From: DAOSXA01 sp964526835
Lineage (GTDB): Bacteria; Zixibacteria; MSB-5A5; GN15; FEB-12
Direction: 5' to 3'
Assembly: GCA_964526835.1 (NCBI GenBank)
Contig: CAZGMK010000002.1
Coordinates: 149,634 to 213,633 of the forward strand
DNA length: 64,000 nucleotides
The position numbers and the translations under genes were made by a program. Below the pieces are notes generated by a model. It did not search any database, had not been told where the DNA came from, and saw only the letters and a list, made by a program, of their open reading frames with translations. Positions 38,886 to 48,560 of this stretch are shown in pieces (position 1 is the stretch's first letter; the number at the start of each line of letters is the position of its first letter).

Positions 38886-40028
38886 CTAGATCACCGACAG
38901 CTTCCGCGCTACGCGCTCGGCATAGCGATCAGTCATACCGGCAATGTAATCGGCAATCACTATCGGGGATGGCTGGCCACAGAGCATATCCTGGAAGCGC
39001 TCCGGCATCAATGAGGGGTCGGCCGAGAGGCGCCCGAAAATCCCCTCCACGACCTCGGCGGCCCGCTGCGACAGCCCCCTCAGCCTGGGATGCCGATACA
39101 GTTCTTCGTGAAGAAACGTCTTCAGGCTCTCCACGGCAGGTGCAAGCCCTGATGAGAAGCCAGCCAGCTTCTCCCGGCAACATCGCACTTCGTCCAGCGA
39201 CTTCACTTCCGTCTGATCAAGCCGTCGCGCGGTCTCGGTAATCACATCGGTGGCGCAGCGATTGATCAGTCCCCGGACCACGGCATAACGCCGGTGATCC
39301 TCGTTGAGGCCGGTAGGTTCGAGTTGAAGCGAATCGAGCAGATTGTGCGCGAAACCGGTGTTTGTCACCTGTTCGAGAGTGATCAGTCCGGAGGCCACCC
39401 CATCGTCGATATCGTGAGCATTGTAGGCAATTTCATCCGCGATATCGACCAATGTCGCCTCAAGAGTTGGATTACGGAAACGATCGAATTCCGGGAACGA
39501 CATGCGGACCGTGGTCTCGTGCTTGGCGATTCCCTCGCGAACCTCATAGGTGAGATTTAACCCGGGATGATCGGGGTAGCGCTGCTCGAGGATATCGACG
39601 ACCCGCAGCGACTGGCGGTTGTGGTTGAACCCCCCGTGGTCAACCAGCAGCCGGTTCAGCACCTCTTCCCCGGCGTGTCCGAACGGGGTGTGGCCCAGAT
39701 CGTGCACCAGCGCCACCGCCTCGGTCAGATCCTCGTTCAGGCCCAGATTGCGGGCCAGCGTGCGGCTGATCTGAGCAACCTCAATTGTGTGGGTCAGCCT
39801 CGTGCGAAAGTGATCCTGCTCGTGAGGAATGAAGACCTGTGTCTTGTACTCCATTCGCCTGAAAGCTGCGGCGTGGACGATTCGATCGCGGTCGCGTTGA
39901 TAGCAAGTCCGAAGGGGATGCTCATCCTGCTCATATACCCGCCCGAGAGAGTCGGCGCTGCGAGCCGCCCAGGGGGCCAGAGCAGCGCGCTCATGTTCTT
40001 CTATCGACTGTCGGGTAACGAGATTCAC
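38886..40028 (-). CDS. dgt: dGTPase-like HD-domain nucleotide hydrolase
   Basis: A 380-residue HD-domain protein. RDRIVHAAAFRRMEYKTQVF precedes the HD core (HTIEVAQISRTLA and LVHDLGHTPFGHAGEE), whose histidine-aspartate pairs bind metal. The family removes triphosphate from deoxynucleotides, classically dGTP, controlling dNTP pools. This short form resembles the dGTPase-like family widespread outside enterobacteria. It starts nine bases after the preceding outer-membrane-type gene and is probably the last gene of a run beginning at rnr. Confidence 0.93.
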   Translation of the reverse strand: MNLVTRQSIEEHERAALAPWAARSADSLGRVYEQDEHPLRTCYQRDRDRIVHAAAFRRMEYKTQVFIPHEQDHFRTRLTHTIEVAQISRTLARNLGLNEDLTEAVALVHDLGHTPFGHAGEEVLNRLLVDHGGFNHNRQSLRVVDILEQRYPDHPGLNLTYEVREGIAKHETTVRMSFPEFDRFRNPTLEATLVDIADEIAYNAHDIDDGVASGLITLEQVTNTGFAHNLLDSLQLEPTGLNEDHRRYAVVRGLINRCATDVITETARRLDQTEVKSLDEVRCCREKLAGFSSGLAPAVESLKTFLHEELYRHPRLRGLSQRAAEVVEGIFGRLSADPSLMPERFQDMLCGQPSPIVIADYIAGMTDRYAERVARKLSVI

Positions 40029-40037
40029 AGGTGCAAA

Positions 40038-40859
40038 CTACGGCTCCGAAGCATTGCCGGCAATGCTTAATGTCAGGGCCAGGCTGTGCGTGAAACCGAG
40101 CGTCGGATGATACCTAGTGCAGCAGGTCAGACTTCGCGGTCCCAGGCTGATACGTACTCCTCCGCCATATTGGGTCGGTGACGTCGAGACACCCCAGAGC
40201 AGAGTGGAGTAGTCCGCCACACTGATGACCTGCCCCAGGCCGAACTGCGGTCGGCTGTCTTGCTGCAGAGTGACTCGCCCCAACAGCGAATGACGCCCCA
40301 TCACGGCCAGTTCGGTGAACAGAGTATAATCGGGGCTGAAGCCGGGGGCGCCCGGGTCCAGACTTGGCGACGTCAGGTTATTGGCTGCAATCGCCGCATG
40401 GACCCGGCCACCCTTGTAGGCCAGACCGATGTTCATGGTGCCGGCCTTCAGCCGCTCGTAGTCGGCGCCGAAGTCGACCAGCATCCCAGACCATGACACC
40501 ATCGCCGCCCAGCGGCCGAATTCCCGACCGACGCCTACTCGTGCTGTCAATTCGCGGTAAAGGTCGGCCTGGCCGAATCTGGTGAGAGTCAGAATCCCGC
40601 TGAAGCGTCCTGTCCTCACCATGGTCGCCAGGAACAACTGATCCAACTCTCGCAGTTCGAACCGCCGGTGATAACCGGTTTCGAATCCCAATTGAGTGGT
40701 CGGTCCGGAGACAGCCGGCACGATAGCCGCCTCCGACGCACTCGGATTCGACAGGACCAGTGTCCCGGCGAGCCCGTGGCCCCGGCCGGTCAAAGGCTCG
40801 AAGCCCGATACGCTGGATGTGGCCAGCGCCATTACCAATATTAGGGTGACTGTTCTCAT
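40038..40859 (-). CDS. putative outer-membrane beta-barrel protein
   Basis: A 273-residue protein with a signal peptide (about 1-19, ending SSVSG). The rest consists of alternating hydrophobic/polar strands with Gly and aromatic residues, as expected for an outer-membrane barrel, for example GFETGYHRRFEL and GGVRISLGPR. Length and pattern are somewhat like PorV-type barrels that assist type IX secretion in Bacteroidota, but I see no diagnostic motif. It overlaps the lamin-tail-domain gene by ATGA and lies nine bases before dgt. Confidence 0.6.
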   Translation of the reverse strand: MRTVTLILVMALATSSVSGFEPLTGRGHGLAGTLVLSNPSASEAAIVPAVSGPTTQLGFETGYHRRFELRELDQLFLATMVRTGRFSGILTLTRFGQADLYRELTARVGVGREFGRWAAMVSWSGMLVDFGADYERLKAGTMNIGLAYKGGRVHAAIAANNLTSPSLDPGAPGFSPDYTLFTELAVMGRHSLLGRVTLQQDSRPQFGLGQVISVADYSTLLWGVSTSPTQYGGGVRISLGPRSLTCCTRYHPTLGFTHSLALTLSIAGNASEP

Positions 40860-42466
40860 TGCCGTGCAATCACAACTGCCTGTTTCGTCGCCCGGCCATC
40901 GACCTCGCAGTAGACTATGTAGATGCCGATGGGAAGGGGGGCGCCGCCGTTGTCTGTTCCGTGCCAGACGTACTCATTGGCCTTCATTCGGTCCGCCCTG
41001 AAGTCATACACCAGCCGCCCCCGGCGATCGTAGAGCTCAAGTGTGACTTCATCCATGGTCGGAGCATCGACACGGATCAGCACCGTGTCATCGACCCCAT
41101 CCCCATCGGGGGAGAAGACCTGAGGCCGGATGGACAGGTGCAGCATTGAACTCTGTCCGGCCACGAACACGCGGTTCGTTTCTCCCGGGGTGCCACCGGC
41201 GTCGACTGACTCGCCCCAGACTGCTTCACTATCATTCTCACAACGCCCGAAAGTGTGACTATTGGCCGGGGCTTTGTCGTAGCCAAAGGCATCGGCGATC
41301 AGACCATGGCTGTCAACAAGACGAACCGTGTCGCCTCCATTATTGAGTTGCGCCCAGCTATCCAGCTCCACTAGCGAGTGGGGAGTGTGGCCGTGCTGAA
41401 CGAAGAAGGCGTGTCGATCCCACGCCAACACCAGCCGTTCTCCCGGCGACAATAGCAGGGCATCTTCTGATATGAAACAGAGTTTTCGCGAATCTCCGAG
41501 TCTCCAGCCCGAAATATCCGTGTCCTGATTATGAATCGACAGAATCTCCACCCACTCAGCTCGCGAGTCTGCCTCGGGGGCGGGCATTATCTCGCTCAGA
41601 ATCACGGGCGGGTAATTGCATCCGGGCGCCCAGAATTCGAGCGAATCGTTGGCGGTGCGGTCATCATGCGGAATGGCGGCGGCGAGGTGAACCCACATGG
41701 GTTCGAAGAAATACGTGGTCTCGATCGAGGCTGAATCGCCGGGCGATAGAGCATCAACGGTCACGCTGTCGAGCAGTTGTCCTTCTGTGAGATCGTGTAT
41801 GCGGAGAAGTACACTGTCGGCCGCGTTGGCGCCCCGATTGGAGACCACGATTCGCAGCCGGGTCAGCCCATCGTCGACGGAGGCTTCGACCGAGGTCAGG
41901 GCTAGGTCGTTCTCGGCCGGCGTAACTGAGTTGAGAGCTCCCGGAGTGGAACCCGCCCGAGCGACACAGGGAGCGAAATTGGGGCTGCCGGGAGTAATGC
42001 GTTCGAACGACACCCCGTCATCGCCGCCATTGTCCCAAGCGAAAGAGGACACCGGTATCTCGCCCCGCCACAGAATCATGGTCCCGCCTGAATTACGCAG
42101 CGAGAAGGAGGCTTCGACCGGTTCACCGATCGCCGCTTCGTGCTCCGTATCGCCCCATACTCCCGAGCTGTCACCCCAGCGACCCTCGAACGAAACACCC
42201 TGCTCGGAGGTCAGTCGACGACAGATCACAATGTATCCATGCGGCCCCCCGATCAGTCCGGGTGGTAGCGTCACCTCATCCTCATCGACGGTCAATCGGT
42301 AATCATCAAGAGAGACCACAGCACCGCTGTCGACGTACAGCTCGAACCACTCAAGGCTCTGGTAGCTACCCGGCTCATTCACCAGGACCTCATTGATAAC
42401 CACACCACACCGCGCCTCCTGCAACAGAACAATGGAGAGAACAAATGCGAGACTCGCCTTCACCAT
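40856..42466 (-). CDS. secreted protein with two lamin-tail domains and a gliding-type C-terminal domain
   Basis: A 536-residue protein. A signal peptide (about 1-20) is followed by a lamin-tail domain (about 21-190, VVINEVLVNEPGSYQSLEWFEL), an Ig/CARDB-like spacer (about 190-280), a second lamin-tail domain (about 285-435, ILSEIMPAPEADSRAEWVE) and a C-terminal FlgD/CHU_C-like domain (about 445-536). That last domain contains FSPDGDGVDDTV, LYDRRGRLVY and WHGTDNGGAPLPIGIYIV, and such ends can act as type-B sorting signals for type IX secretion. Lamin-tail domains in bacteria occur in cell-surface and nuclease proteins. It overlaps both neighbours, so three exported proteins are made together. 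Confidence 0.8.
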   Translation of the reverse strand: MVKASLAFVLSIVLLQEARCGVVINEVLVNEPGSYQSLEWFELYVDSGAVVSLDDYRLTVDEDEVTLPPGLIGGPHGYIVICRRLTSEQGVSFEGRWGDSSGVWGDTEHEAAIGEPVEASFSLRNSGGTMILWRGEIPVSSFAWDNGGDDGVSFERITPGSPNFAPCVARAGSTPGALNSVTPAENDLALTSVEASVDDGLTRLRIVVSNRGANAADSVLLRIHDLTEGQLLDSVTVDALSPGDSASIETTYFFEPMWVHLAAAIPHDDRTANDSLEFWAPGCNYPPVILSEIMPAPEADSRAEWVEILSIHNQDTDISGWRLGDSRKLCFISEDALLLSPGERLVLAWDRHAFFVQHGHTPHSLVELDSWAQLNNGGDTVRLVDSHGLIADAFGYDKAPANSHTFGRCENDSEAVWGESVDAGGTPGETNRVFVAGQSSMLHLSIRPQVFSPDGDGVDDTVLIRVDAPTMDEVTLELYDRRGRLVYDFRADRMKANEYVWHGTDNGGAPLPIGIYIVYCEVDGRATKQAVVIARQ

Positions 42467-44100
42467 CCCGCCCGCACCTCCAGAGTGATCATGTTCAAGT
42501 GAGGCGAGGCGGAGCGACGATCATACTGGTGTGTCAGCCTGACCGCGAAGTCAATGCCCTCGAATGCCGGCTGCGTGAGCGCGGCGAAAGCGTACCAGCG
42601 AATGATCTGCAGTGATTGAGCATCAAGCTCCGCCAAGCGGCCGGAGAGATGCACCTTTCCCAGCCTCTGCTCATCCATCTTCATATCCCCGGAGAGCGAC
42701 AAGTAATCCGCCCGGTCATCGGATGTATTGTAAGCTATCCAGCTTCGCAAATCAAGGTTCCTTGCGGCCCACTGACCATCCAGTTGGACGTGCTGTTGCG
42801 TAGTCCGGCCGCTATGATCGGGTCGACGACGGGTTCTGCTGAGGTATCGCAGCTGCACCGAGAATGTTCTGCGAACGTCACAGGAGAGGGTGGCCAGCAG
42901 TTGCAGGTTGACGAAGCTGCGATCGAAGGAGGCTGCGAGTACGGAACTCGAGAGGCGCCAATCCTTCGCCGGAAGCAGAATGGTGCGGACAAGCACTCCC
43001 TCCTGACCCTGTCGTCGTGTCGTTATGGCATAGCCGACCGGCCCGAGGCTGTCTCGATGGCTCATGACAGCCGCCCGCGAGCCGCTCGACAGGTCGATGA
43101 AGTCATCGCTGTAACCCCAGCCGGCATACTCCACCTGGGCCTGACTGAAGTGATGCTTACCTTCGAAGATCACGGCGCACGGACCACTCCGGGAATCCAA
43201 CTGCACGGCGCCTTCGGCATCGAGATAGCCGCCGCTGTATCGGTAGCGACCACCGAGAGACAATTTCACATCGCCCAGAGATGAATCGGTCCCGTGCCGG
43301 CCCAGGTTATTGTACGCGACGACCAGCCGTGGTCGCAATCGGCCAACCGCGCGCGCGAACTCCGACGCGGCCGTGGTAAGATCGAGCTGATCGTCACGGT
43401 GCCGCGACAGTAAGGTCGAAACCGAGTAGTCGCCAAGCCGTCCCTTGACGAACATGCCGTTGCTGCCGCCATAGTCAGGGTAAAGCAGGGCCTCGCCGCT
43501 CCAGCCTCGGGCTCCATCGATCAGCTTTCCGCGGTAGCCGATCACAGTCCCGAGCCCCAGCCGCCGGCTGTAGTTGCCGACGACGATTTCGCGAAGCCAC
43601 CCCCTGTCGGCCTGCCGCCAGTGAACGGCACGATTGGCGACGCGTTCAATTCCATCGGAACCGCGCTGCAACTGGACCGAAACCCGCCAATCACTGCCGG
43701 AGTCGAAGTTCAGCCAGAAGCGCTGACGTGTCCGGTCGGTTCTGTCGAGACGGTGGTTGAGCCGGTATCGGAAGCGACCCGGGAATCGACGCCCGGGCTG
43801 CGGCCTCTCCTGTTCGAAGACCTGCCTCTGTTGCTGCTCCAGACGGGTATCCAGCTCAGCCGGTAGCGGCGTAAACCAGCTCAGATTGGGGATGTAATCG
43901 AGCCAGTGGGCGGTCGTCGAGTCGATTCCGGAAAGCAGAATTTCGCGCAGGCGTTCGTATTCGACGCTGTCGATCACCCCCTGCCGCCACCACAAGTAGA
44001 GTTCCTCTTCTGACTGGATGACCTCAGTCGACAGTTCCTGTCCCGGAGCGGCAGAGCATAGTCCGATGACAATAAGCAGTACCACCCTCACCCTTCGCAA
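42460..44100 (-). CDS. putative large outer-membrane beta-barrel protein
   Basis: A 546-residue protein with a signal peptide (about 1-20, cleavage near APGQ). An alpha-helical N-terminal part (about 25-110, Glu/Gln-rich) precedes a long series of amphipathic beta strands ending LEVRAGW, with the terminal aromatic residue common in barrels. It has about 400 barrel residues, enough for 18-20 strands. No specific family was recognised. It starts 17 bases after the sigma-54-type activator and overlaps the lamin-tail gene by seven bases. Confidence 0.6.
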   Translation of the reverse strand: MRRVRVVLLIVIGLCSAAPGQELSTEVIQSEEELYLWWRQGVIDSVEYERLREILLSGIDSTTAHWLDYIPNLSWFTPLPAELDTRLEQQQRQVFEQERPQPGRRFPGRFRYRLNHRLDRTDRTRQRFWLNFDSGSDWRVSVQLQRGSDGIERVANRAVHWRQADRGWLREIVVGNYSRRLGLGTVIGYRGKLIDGARGWSGEALLYPDYGGSNGMFVKGRLGDYSVSTLLSRHRDDQLDLTTAASEFARAVGRLRPRLVVAYNNLGRHGTDSSLGDVKLSLGGRYRYSGGYLDAEGAVQLDSRSGPCAVIFEGKHHFSQAQVEYAGWGYSDDFIDLSSGSRAAVMSHRDSLGPVGYAITTRRQGQEGVLVRTILLPAKDWRLSSSVLAASFDRSFVNLQLLATLSCDVRRTFSVQLRYLSRTRRRPDHSGRTTQQHVQLDGQWAARNLDLRSWIAYNTSDDRADYLSLSGDMKMDEQRLGKVHLSGRLAELDAQSLQIIRWYAFAALTQPAFEGIDFAVRLTHQYDRRSASPHLNMITLEVRAGW

Positions 44101-44117
44101 AACCGATTCGTCCTTCC

Positions 44118-45575
44118 CTAACTCAGCCCATACTTCTTGAGTTTACGATAGAGTGTCCGTTCTCCAATGCCCAACTGGCGCGCTGCTTCCTTGCGGTTAC
44201 CGTTGTGACGCTTCAGGGCGCTCACTATCATCTTTCGTTCCATTTCATCCATCGTCTGCGGAGGTTCATCTGAGTCGGCTCGCGCGCGTGGAGGCTCCTC
44301 CGACGGCATCATCTGACCATTCTCGTCAGGTAGGTGTGAAATGATCAGATCGCGCAGCATCTTGACTTCTTGTCCCAGTTGCATGATCGCGCGGTAGATC
44401 AACTCCTGGCCTGCCTCCTCAACGGTGCGCCCCGTCGAAATCGGCAGATGCCTCGAGGTCCGCTGCTGCTCCTGCAGAAACTGATCCACATCCTCGGTTT
44501 CGACCATGCCCTTGCCCACAAGAGCAGCCATACGGTCGGCGAAGTTGCGAAGCTGTCTCACATTGCCGGGCCAATCGTAATCCATAAGACGATGCAACGC
44601 CGCATCGCTGTAGGTCAGGTCAGGCTTGTGGCGCCAGAAGAATTGCAGCAGCGGCTCGATGTCCTGTTTTCTTTCCAGCAGCGGCGGCACGATTATCTTC
44701 ACCACCGCGATCCGGAAATACAGATCCTCCCTGAACCGGCCTTCGGCTATCTCTTCGGTCAGATCCCGATTGGTCGCCGAGATAAGCCGCACATCGGCTC
44801 GTCGTGGCTGTGAGGAGCCTACCGGATAGTATGTGCCATCCTCCAGCACGCGCAGAAGTTTCACTTGCATATGCTGCGTCGTCTCACCGATTTCATCGAG
44901 GAAGATAGTACCGCCCTCGGCCTTCGAAAACAGTCCCTCGCGCTTGCCGACAGAGCCCGTAAACGCACCCCGTTCGTGCCCGAACAGTTCCGATTCCAGG
45001 ACTCCCTCGGCCAGCGCCCCGCAGTTCAGCGCAACATGAGGTTTATCGCGACGTTGCGACTGATCGTGAATGGCCTGCGCCACCAGTTCCTTGCCGGAGC
45101 CGGACGGCCCGACTATCAGAACCGACATATCGGTCGGGGCGACACGGTCGATCATCTCGGCCACCATCTTCATTCGGTAGGATCGTCCAACCATACCGTA
45201 CTCACGCAGCAAGCGCCGGGTGCGCAGGATATGGTCTAACCGGTCCCTGAAGGTCTTGCGCTCCAGCGTGCAAGGCAGTACCCCATCGATGAACTCGGGA
45301 CTTGGATTGGCGGTGGACTCATCGTCGGTAATCAGCCAGATTTCGGTAAGAGCGCTGTGCCGTCGCAGTTTGCCGGCGACCCCACGGGAGAGGTCTCCGC
45401 GGCGGGAGTCGACCAGCACGATATCGAGCGTTCGTTCGCGGGCCTGTTGATACAAGTGCGAGAGTTCGGTGAAGACGTCGCCGATATCGTCGGCCGCAGG
45501 GCATCGCGACGCCGGCGACTCGGGATGCAGCAACGCAACCACTCCGCCTCGTTCGGATTTGATGGAATCAGCCAT
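44118..45575 (-). CDS. sigma-54-interacting transcriptional activator with degenerate receiver
   Basis: A 485-residue protein. The N-terminal 125 residues resemble a receiver (DIVLVDSRRGD strand) but lack the acidic pair. The AAA+ domain (about 128-360) has Walker A GPSGSGKE (156-163), the sigma-54 contact loop GAFTGS (203-208; the usual form is GAFTGA), Walker B GGTIFLDE and the downstream arginines. A Fis-type helix-turn-helix (about 440-485, KEAARQLGIGERTLYRKLKKYG) ends it. It would activate RpoN-dependent promoters. It sits 14 bases after rnr and directly upstream of three exported-protein genes, possible targets; I found no convincing -24/-12 promoter there. Confidence 0.9.
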   Translation of the reverse strand: MADSIKSERGGVVALLHPESPASRCPAADDIGDVFTELSHLYQQARERTLDIVLVDSRRGDLSRGVAGKLRRHSALTEIWLITDDESTANPSPEFIDGVLPCTLERKTFRDRLDHILRTRRLLREYGMVGRSYRMKMVAEMIDRVAPTDMSVLIVGPSGSGKELVAQAIHDQSQRRDKPHVALNCGALAEGVLESELFGHERGAFTGSVGKREGLFSKAEGGTIFLDEIGETTQHMQVKLLRVLEDGTYYPVGSSQPRRADVRLISATNRDLTEEIAEGRFREDLYFRIAVVKIIVPPLLERKQDIEPLLQFFWRHKPDLTYSDAALHRLMDYDWPGNVRQLRNFADRMAALVGKGMVETEDVDQFLQEQQRTSRHLPISTGRTVEEAGQELIYRAIMQLGQEVKMLRDLIISHLPDENGQMMPSEEPPRARADSDEPPQTMDEMERKMIVSALKRHNGNRKEAARQLGIGERTLYRKLKKYGLS

Positions 45576-45589
45576 CCGGGCTCGCCTGT

Positions 45590-47809
45590 CTACCTGCGTT
45601 TCTTTCTTTGCTTTCGGGCGGGTTTCTTACCCGGCGCCTTGCCGGGTTTCGCCGCCGGCTTCTTCTGTTTGCGTTTCGGACCGGCCGGTCTCTTTTTCGC
45701 AGCCTCGGTCTCGGCCACAAACAGATCCACTTCATGTTTGACCTGGTCGACACTCAGCACACCCACCCGAATGGGATCGCCTAACCGGAAGATGCGCCCG
45801 GTGCGACGGCCCACCAGGCGATAGTGCGCCTCCTCGTGGATGTAGTAATCATCATCCAGCGTCGTCAGACGCACCAGACCCTCCGCGCCAAGGTTATCCA
45901 GTCGCACGAAGAAGCCGAAGCCGGTAACTCCTGAAATGACTCCGGAGTACTCATCGCCGATATGCTTGGCCATGTAGGCCACCTGTTTGACCTTGATCGC
46001 TTCGCGCTCGGCGCGCTCGGCTTTTCTCTCGGTCTCGGAGCAGTGCTCACCCACGTGCTTGATAACAACCGGGACCCTCTTGCCGAATTCGGCGGGATAC
46101 TTCTGGCGTCCGCGCAGCTTCCTGACAAGCCGATGGACCAGCAGGTCGGGATAGCGACGAATCGGCGACGTGAAATGCGTGTAGTGGGTAAAGGCCAACC
46201 CGAAGTGCCCGATGTTCTCGGCCTGGTAAACTGCCTTCTGCATCGATCTCAGCATAATCTCGTTGATGAAGTCGGCGTCCGGTCGGTCCTGTATTTGCTT
46301 GAGGAATCGAGCGAAATGTATGGGCTTGAGGTCCACCGATACAGCGAAATGCAGGCCGAGCCGTTCCATCATATACGCGAAGGCGTTGAGTTTCTCCATA
46401 TCGGGTCTGGCGTGGACCCGATACAGCATCGGCTGACCTTTCCGAAAGACTTCGAGAGCCACCGCTTTATTGGCCGCCAGCATGAATTCCTCTACCAGGC
46501 GATGCGCTTCGAGTCGCACACGACTACCCAGCTCCAGGACCTCCCCTTTGGCGTTCATAATCACCTTGGCCTCCGGCAGGTCGAAATCGAGCGAGCCCTT
46601 GGCGAACCGGCGCTCGCTCAGGATACGGGCGAGCTCCCGGGCAAGACGAAGGTTGTCAGCGACCCTCTTAACCCGATCATCAACCGCCCGGCCGTCAAAC
46701 AGCGCCTGTACTTCCTCATAGGCCAGGCGAGACCGTGACTTTATCAGCGAATCAGTCAACCGCCAATCGGTCATGCGCCCGCGACGGTTGAACTCCATTA
46801 TACAGGAATGCGCCAGGCGCAGTCGATTCGGCTTTAAGGAACAAAGGTCGTTGGACAGGACTTCCGGGATCATGGGAACGACCATGCCGGGCAGGTAGAC
46901 CGAATTGCCTCGCTCGAAAGCCTCCTTATCGACCAGTGAACCATGCGGCACGAAATGCGAAACATCGGCGATGTGGACGCTCAACCGATAACCGTCCCTG
47001 GTCTTCTCGACACTGATCGCGTCGTCGTAGTCTTTGGCGTCGGTCGGATCGATGGTGTAGACGACCTGGTCGGTGAGGTTCTCGCGACGCTTCTGCTCGG
47101 CCCGTGACGGCATCACGGCCAGACGCTCAGCCTCCTGAGCAACTTCGTCGGGAAAGGCCTCCGGTAAATCGAAGGACTTGATCACCGTGAGCATATCGAC
47201 TCCGGGATCGCCGGGATAGCCCAGCCGCTCGGTGACACGCCCCTGCGGGTTCAGGTGAGGATCGTCCCATACCGTCAGCTTCAGAACAACCTTCTCGCCG
47301 TCCTCGGCTCCAGCCGTCGCCCTGTCGGGCACGTAGATGTCACGCGGGAAGCGCGGACTGTCCGGTACTACGAAACTGAAATCGCGTCCCCTCCTGAAGA
47401 CTCCGACGATGTTGCGTTCCGACCTCTCCAGCACGCGCACAACGGTCCCAATCTGGCGGTCGTGCTGGGTTCCCGTCAGACGCACCATCACCTTGTCGCC
47501 GTCGAGGGCCGTGTGGGTCTGCGAGGCCGGGATCATGACATCCTCCCCCTCCTCTCGAGCCACAAACCCGAGCCCGTTGCGGGTCATGGAGATAGTGTCG
47601 ACCAGAATATTCATCTCCGAGGCCACACCCACTCGGTTGCGCTTAAGACGAACTAGCTCGCCGGTGTCGATCAGCTCTTTGATCGTGGCACGGAATTCGG
47701 CGTAATCTGATGGTGGGACGTTCAGCGCCTTGGCCAGCTCCTTGGTCTTCATCGGCCGGTGAGCCTGGTCCCGCAGAAAACGCAGAATACTTACTTTATC
47801 AATTGACAT
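45590..47809 (-). CDS. rnr: ribonuclease R
   Basis: A 739-residue RNase II/R exonuclease. An N-terminal helix-turn-helix (about 1-65) and cold-shock domains (about 70-240) precede the RNB catalytic domain (about 255-585), which carries DPTDAKDYDDAIS with its metal-binding aspartates and HYTHFTSPIRRYPDL. An S1 domain (about 630-715) and a very basic Lys/Arg-rich tail that helps unwind structured RNA follow. It degrades structured RNA and works with tmRNA in quality control. The start MSIDKVSILRF (47809) matches the family better than an in-frame ATG 20 codons upstream. Confidence 0.95.
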   Translation of the reverse strand: MSIDKVSILRFLRDQAHRPMKTKELAKALNVPPSDYAEFRATIKELIDTGELVRLKRNRVGVASEMNILVDTISMTRNGLGFVAREEGEDVMIPASQTHTALDGDKVMVRLTGTQHDRQIGTVVRVLERSERNIVGVFRRGRDFSFVVPDSPRFPRDIYVPDRATAGAEDGEKVVLKLTVWDDPHLNPQGRVTERLGYPGDPGVDMLTVIKSFDLPEAFPDEVAQEAERLAVMPSRAEQKRRENLTDQVVYTIDPTDAKDYDDAISVEKTRDGYRLSVHIADVSHFVPHGSLVDKEAFERGNSVYLPGMVVPMIPEVLSNDLCSLKPNRLRLAHSCIMEFNRRGRMTDWRLTDSLIKSRSRLAYEEVQALFDGRAVDDRVKRVADNLRLARELARILSERRFAKGSLDFDLPEAKVIMNAKGEVLELGSRVRLEAHRLVEEFMLAANKAVALEVFRKGQPMLYRVHARPDMEKLNAFAYMMERLGLHFAVSVDLKPIHFARFLKQIQDRPDADFINEIMLRSMQKAVYQAENIGHFGLAFTHYTHFTSPIRRYPDLLVHRLVRKLRGRQKYPAEFGKRVPVVIKHVGEHCSETERKAERAEREAIKVKQVAYMAKHIGDEYSGVISGVTGFGFFVRLDNLGAEGLVRLTTLDDDYYIHEEAHYRLVGRRTGRIFRLGDPIRVGVLSVDQVKHEVDLFVAETEAAKKRPAGPKRKQKKPAAKPGKAPGKKPARKQRKKRR

Positions 47810-47907
47810 AGGGCGATGATAGCGTCTCCTCACAGGAGCGTCAAGTCCAATTGCCGCGACGGCGGCCATTGTGGCAGGTTTGCCGGTTTGGTCATCACAT
47901 CAGAATT

Positions 47908-47932
47908 GAAAAGCCCGCCAGATTGGCGGGCT
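47908..47932 (-). terminator. intrinsic terminator of the sigma/anti-sigma/Spy operon
   Basis: A perfect 9-bp stem, AGCCCGCCA (47912-47920) with TGGCGGGCT (47924-47932), has a 3-base loop and is followed on the minus strand by TTTTC. It lies 35 bases past the last Spy-like gene. Confidence 0.8.
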
Positions 47933-47966
47933 ATTCGGTGCGTGGAGGAGGATCGAGACGATGGGG

Positions 47967-48539
47967 TCAGTTGTTGTCAAAGTTGCGGCCGTAACCGGGG
48001 CCACCGCCGAACTTATCACGATCGCCGCGGCGTTTGCCTTTGACACCGTCGCCGTCGCGCAGACCCTTGCGGCCGATTTCTTCCAGCTTATCGAGCTGCT
48101 GTTCGGTCAGCAGCGATTCAACCTGCTGGCGGTGACGGTAGCGGGTCTTCATGTTCTCAGCCTGCAGCCGAGTCATCTTGTCGATGGCGGCATTGACATC
48201 ACTCTCCGTCGCCTTGTCGCGCCTCAACGATCTGAGTTCAATCTGCGCCTTCTGAACATCGGCGCGGCGGTCCACCATGTCCTTGCTGAACTGGGTCTGC
48301 AGGGCCTCAAGCCGGCTGACCTGATCATCGGTCAATTCCAGGTCGTCGGCCAGGCGCAGAATCAGGCGGGGACCGGGGCCGTCCTGTCCGGACGGACCAC
48401 GCATGCAGGCACCACGTTGACCGGAATGACGAGGTCCATCGAAACTGCAATCCCCACGCCAGCCCATGCCCGGCCCGGCAAATGCCGTAACCGCGAACGT
48501 GAGGGCGGCGATAACGGTGATGATGGTGAACTTCTTCAT
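47967..48539 (-). CDS. Spy/CpxP-like periplasmic LTxxQ protein (second copy)
   Basis: A 190-residue protein with a signal peptide (about 1-21, cleavage AFA). A Gly/Arg/Met-rich segment containing two cysteines (about 22-58) precedes a helical domain with two LTxxQ motifs, LTDDQVSRLEAL and LTEQQLDKLEEI, as in Spy, CpxP and ZraP. A Lys/Gly/Asp-rich tail follows. These proteins are periplasmic chaperones or metal/stress sensors. The start is preceded by AAAGGAGG. Its place after an ECF sigma/anti-sigma pair suggests a role in envelope stress signalling. Confidence 0.8.
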   Translation of the reverse strand: MKKFTIITVIAALTFAVTAFAGPGMGWRGDCSFDGPRHSGQRGACMRGPSGQDGPGPRLILRLADDLELTDDQVSRLEALQTQFSKDMVDRRADVQKAQIELRSLRRDKATESDVNAAIDKMTRLQAENMKTRYRHRQQVESLLTEQQLDKLEEIGRKGLRDGDGVKGKRRGDRDKFGGGPGYGRNFDNN

Positions 48540-48560
48540 GGTATAGCCTCCTTTTGTTGG

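Noticed and set aside
45319..45538. Short minus-strand frames within the activator's receiver region
   Set aside because: They overlap the activator in another frame and carry no motif.
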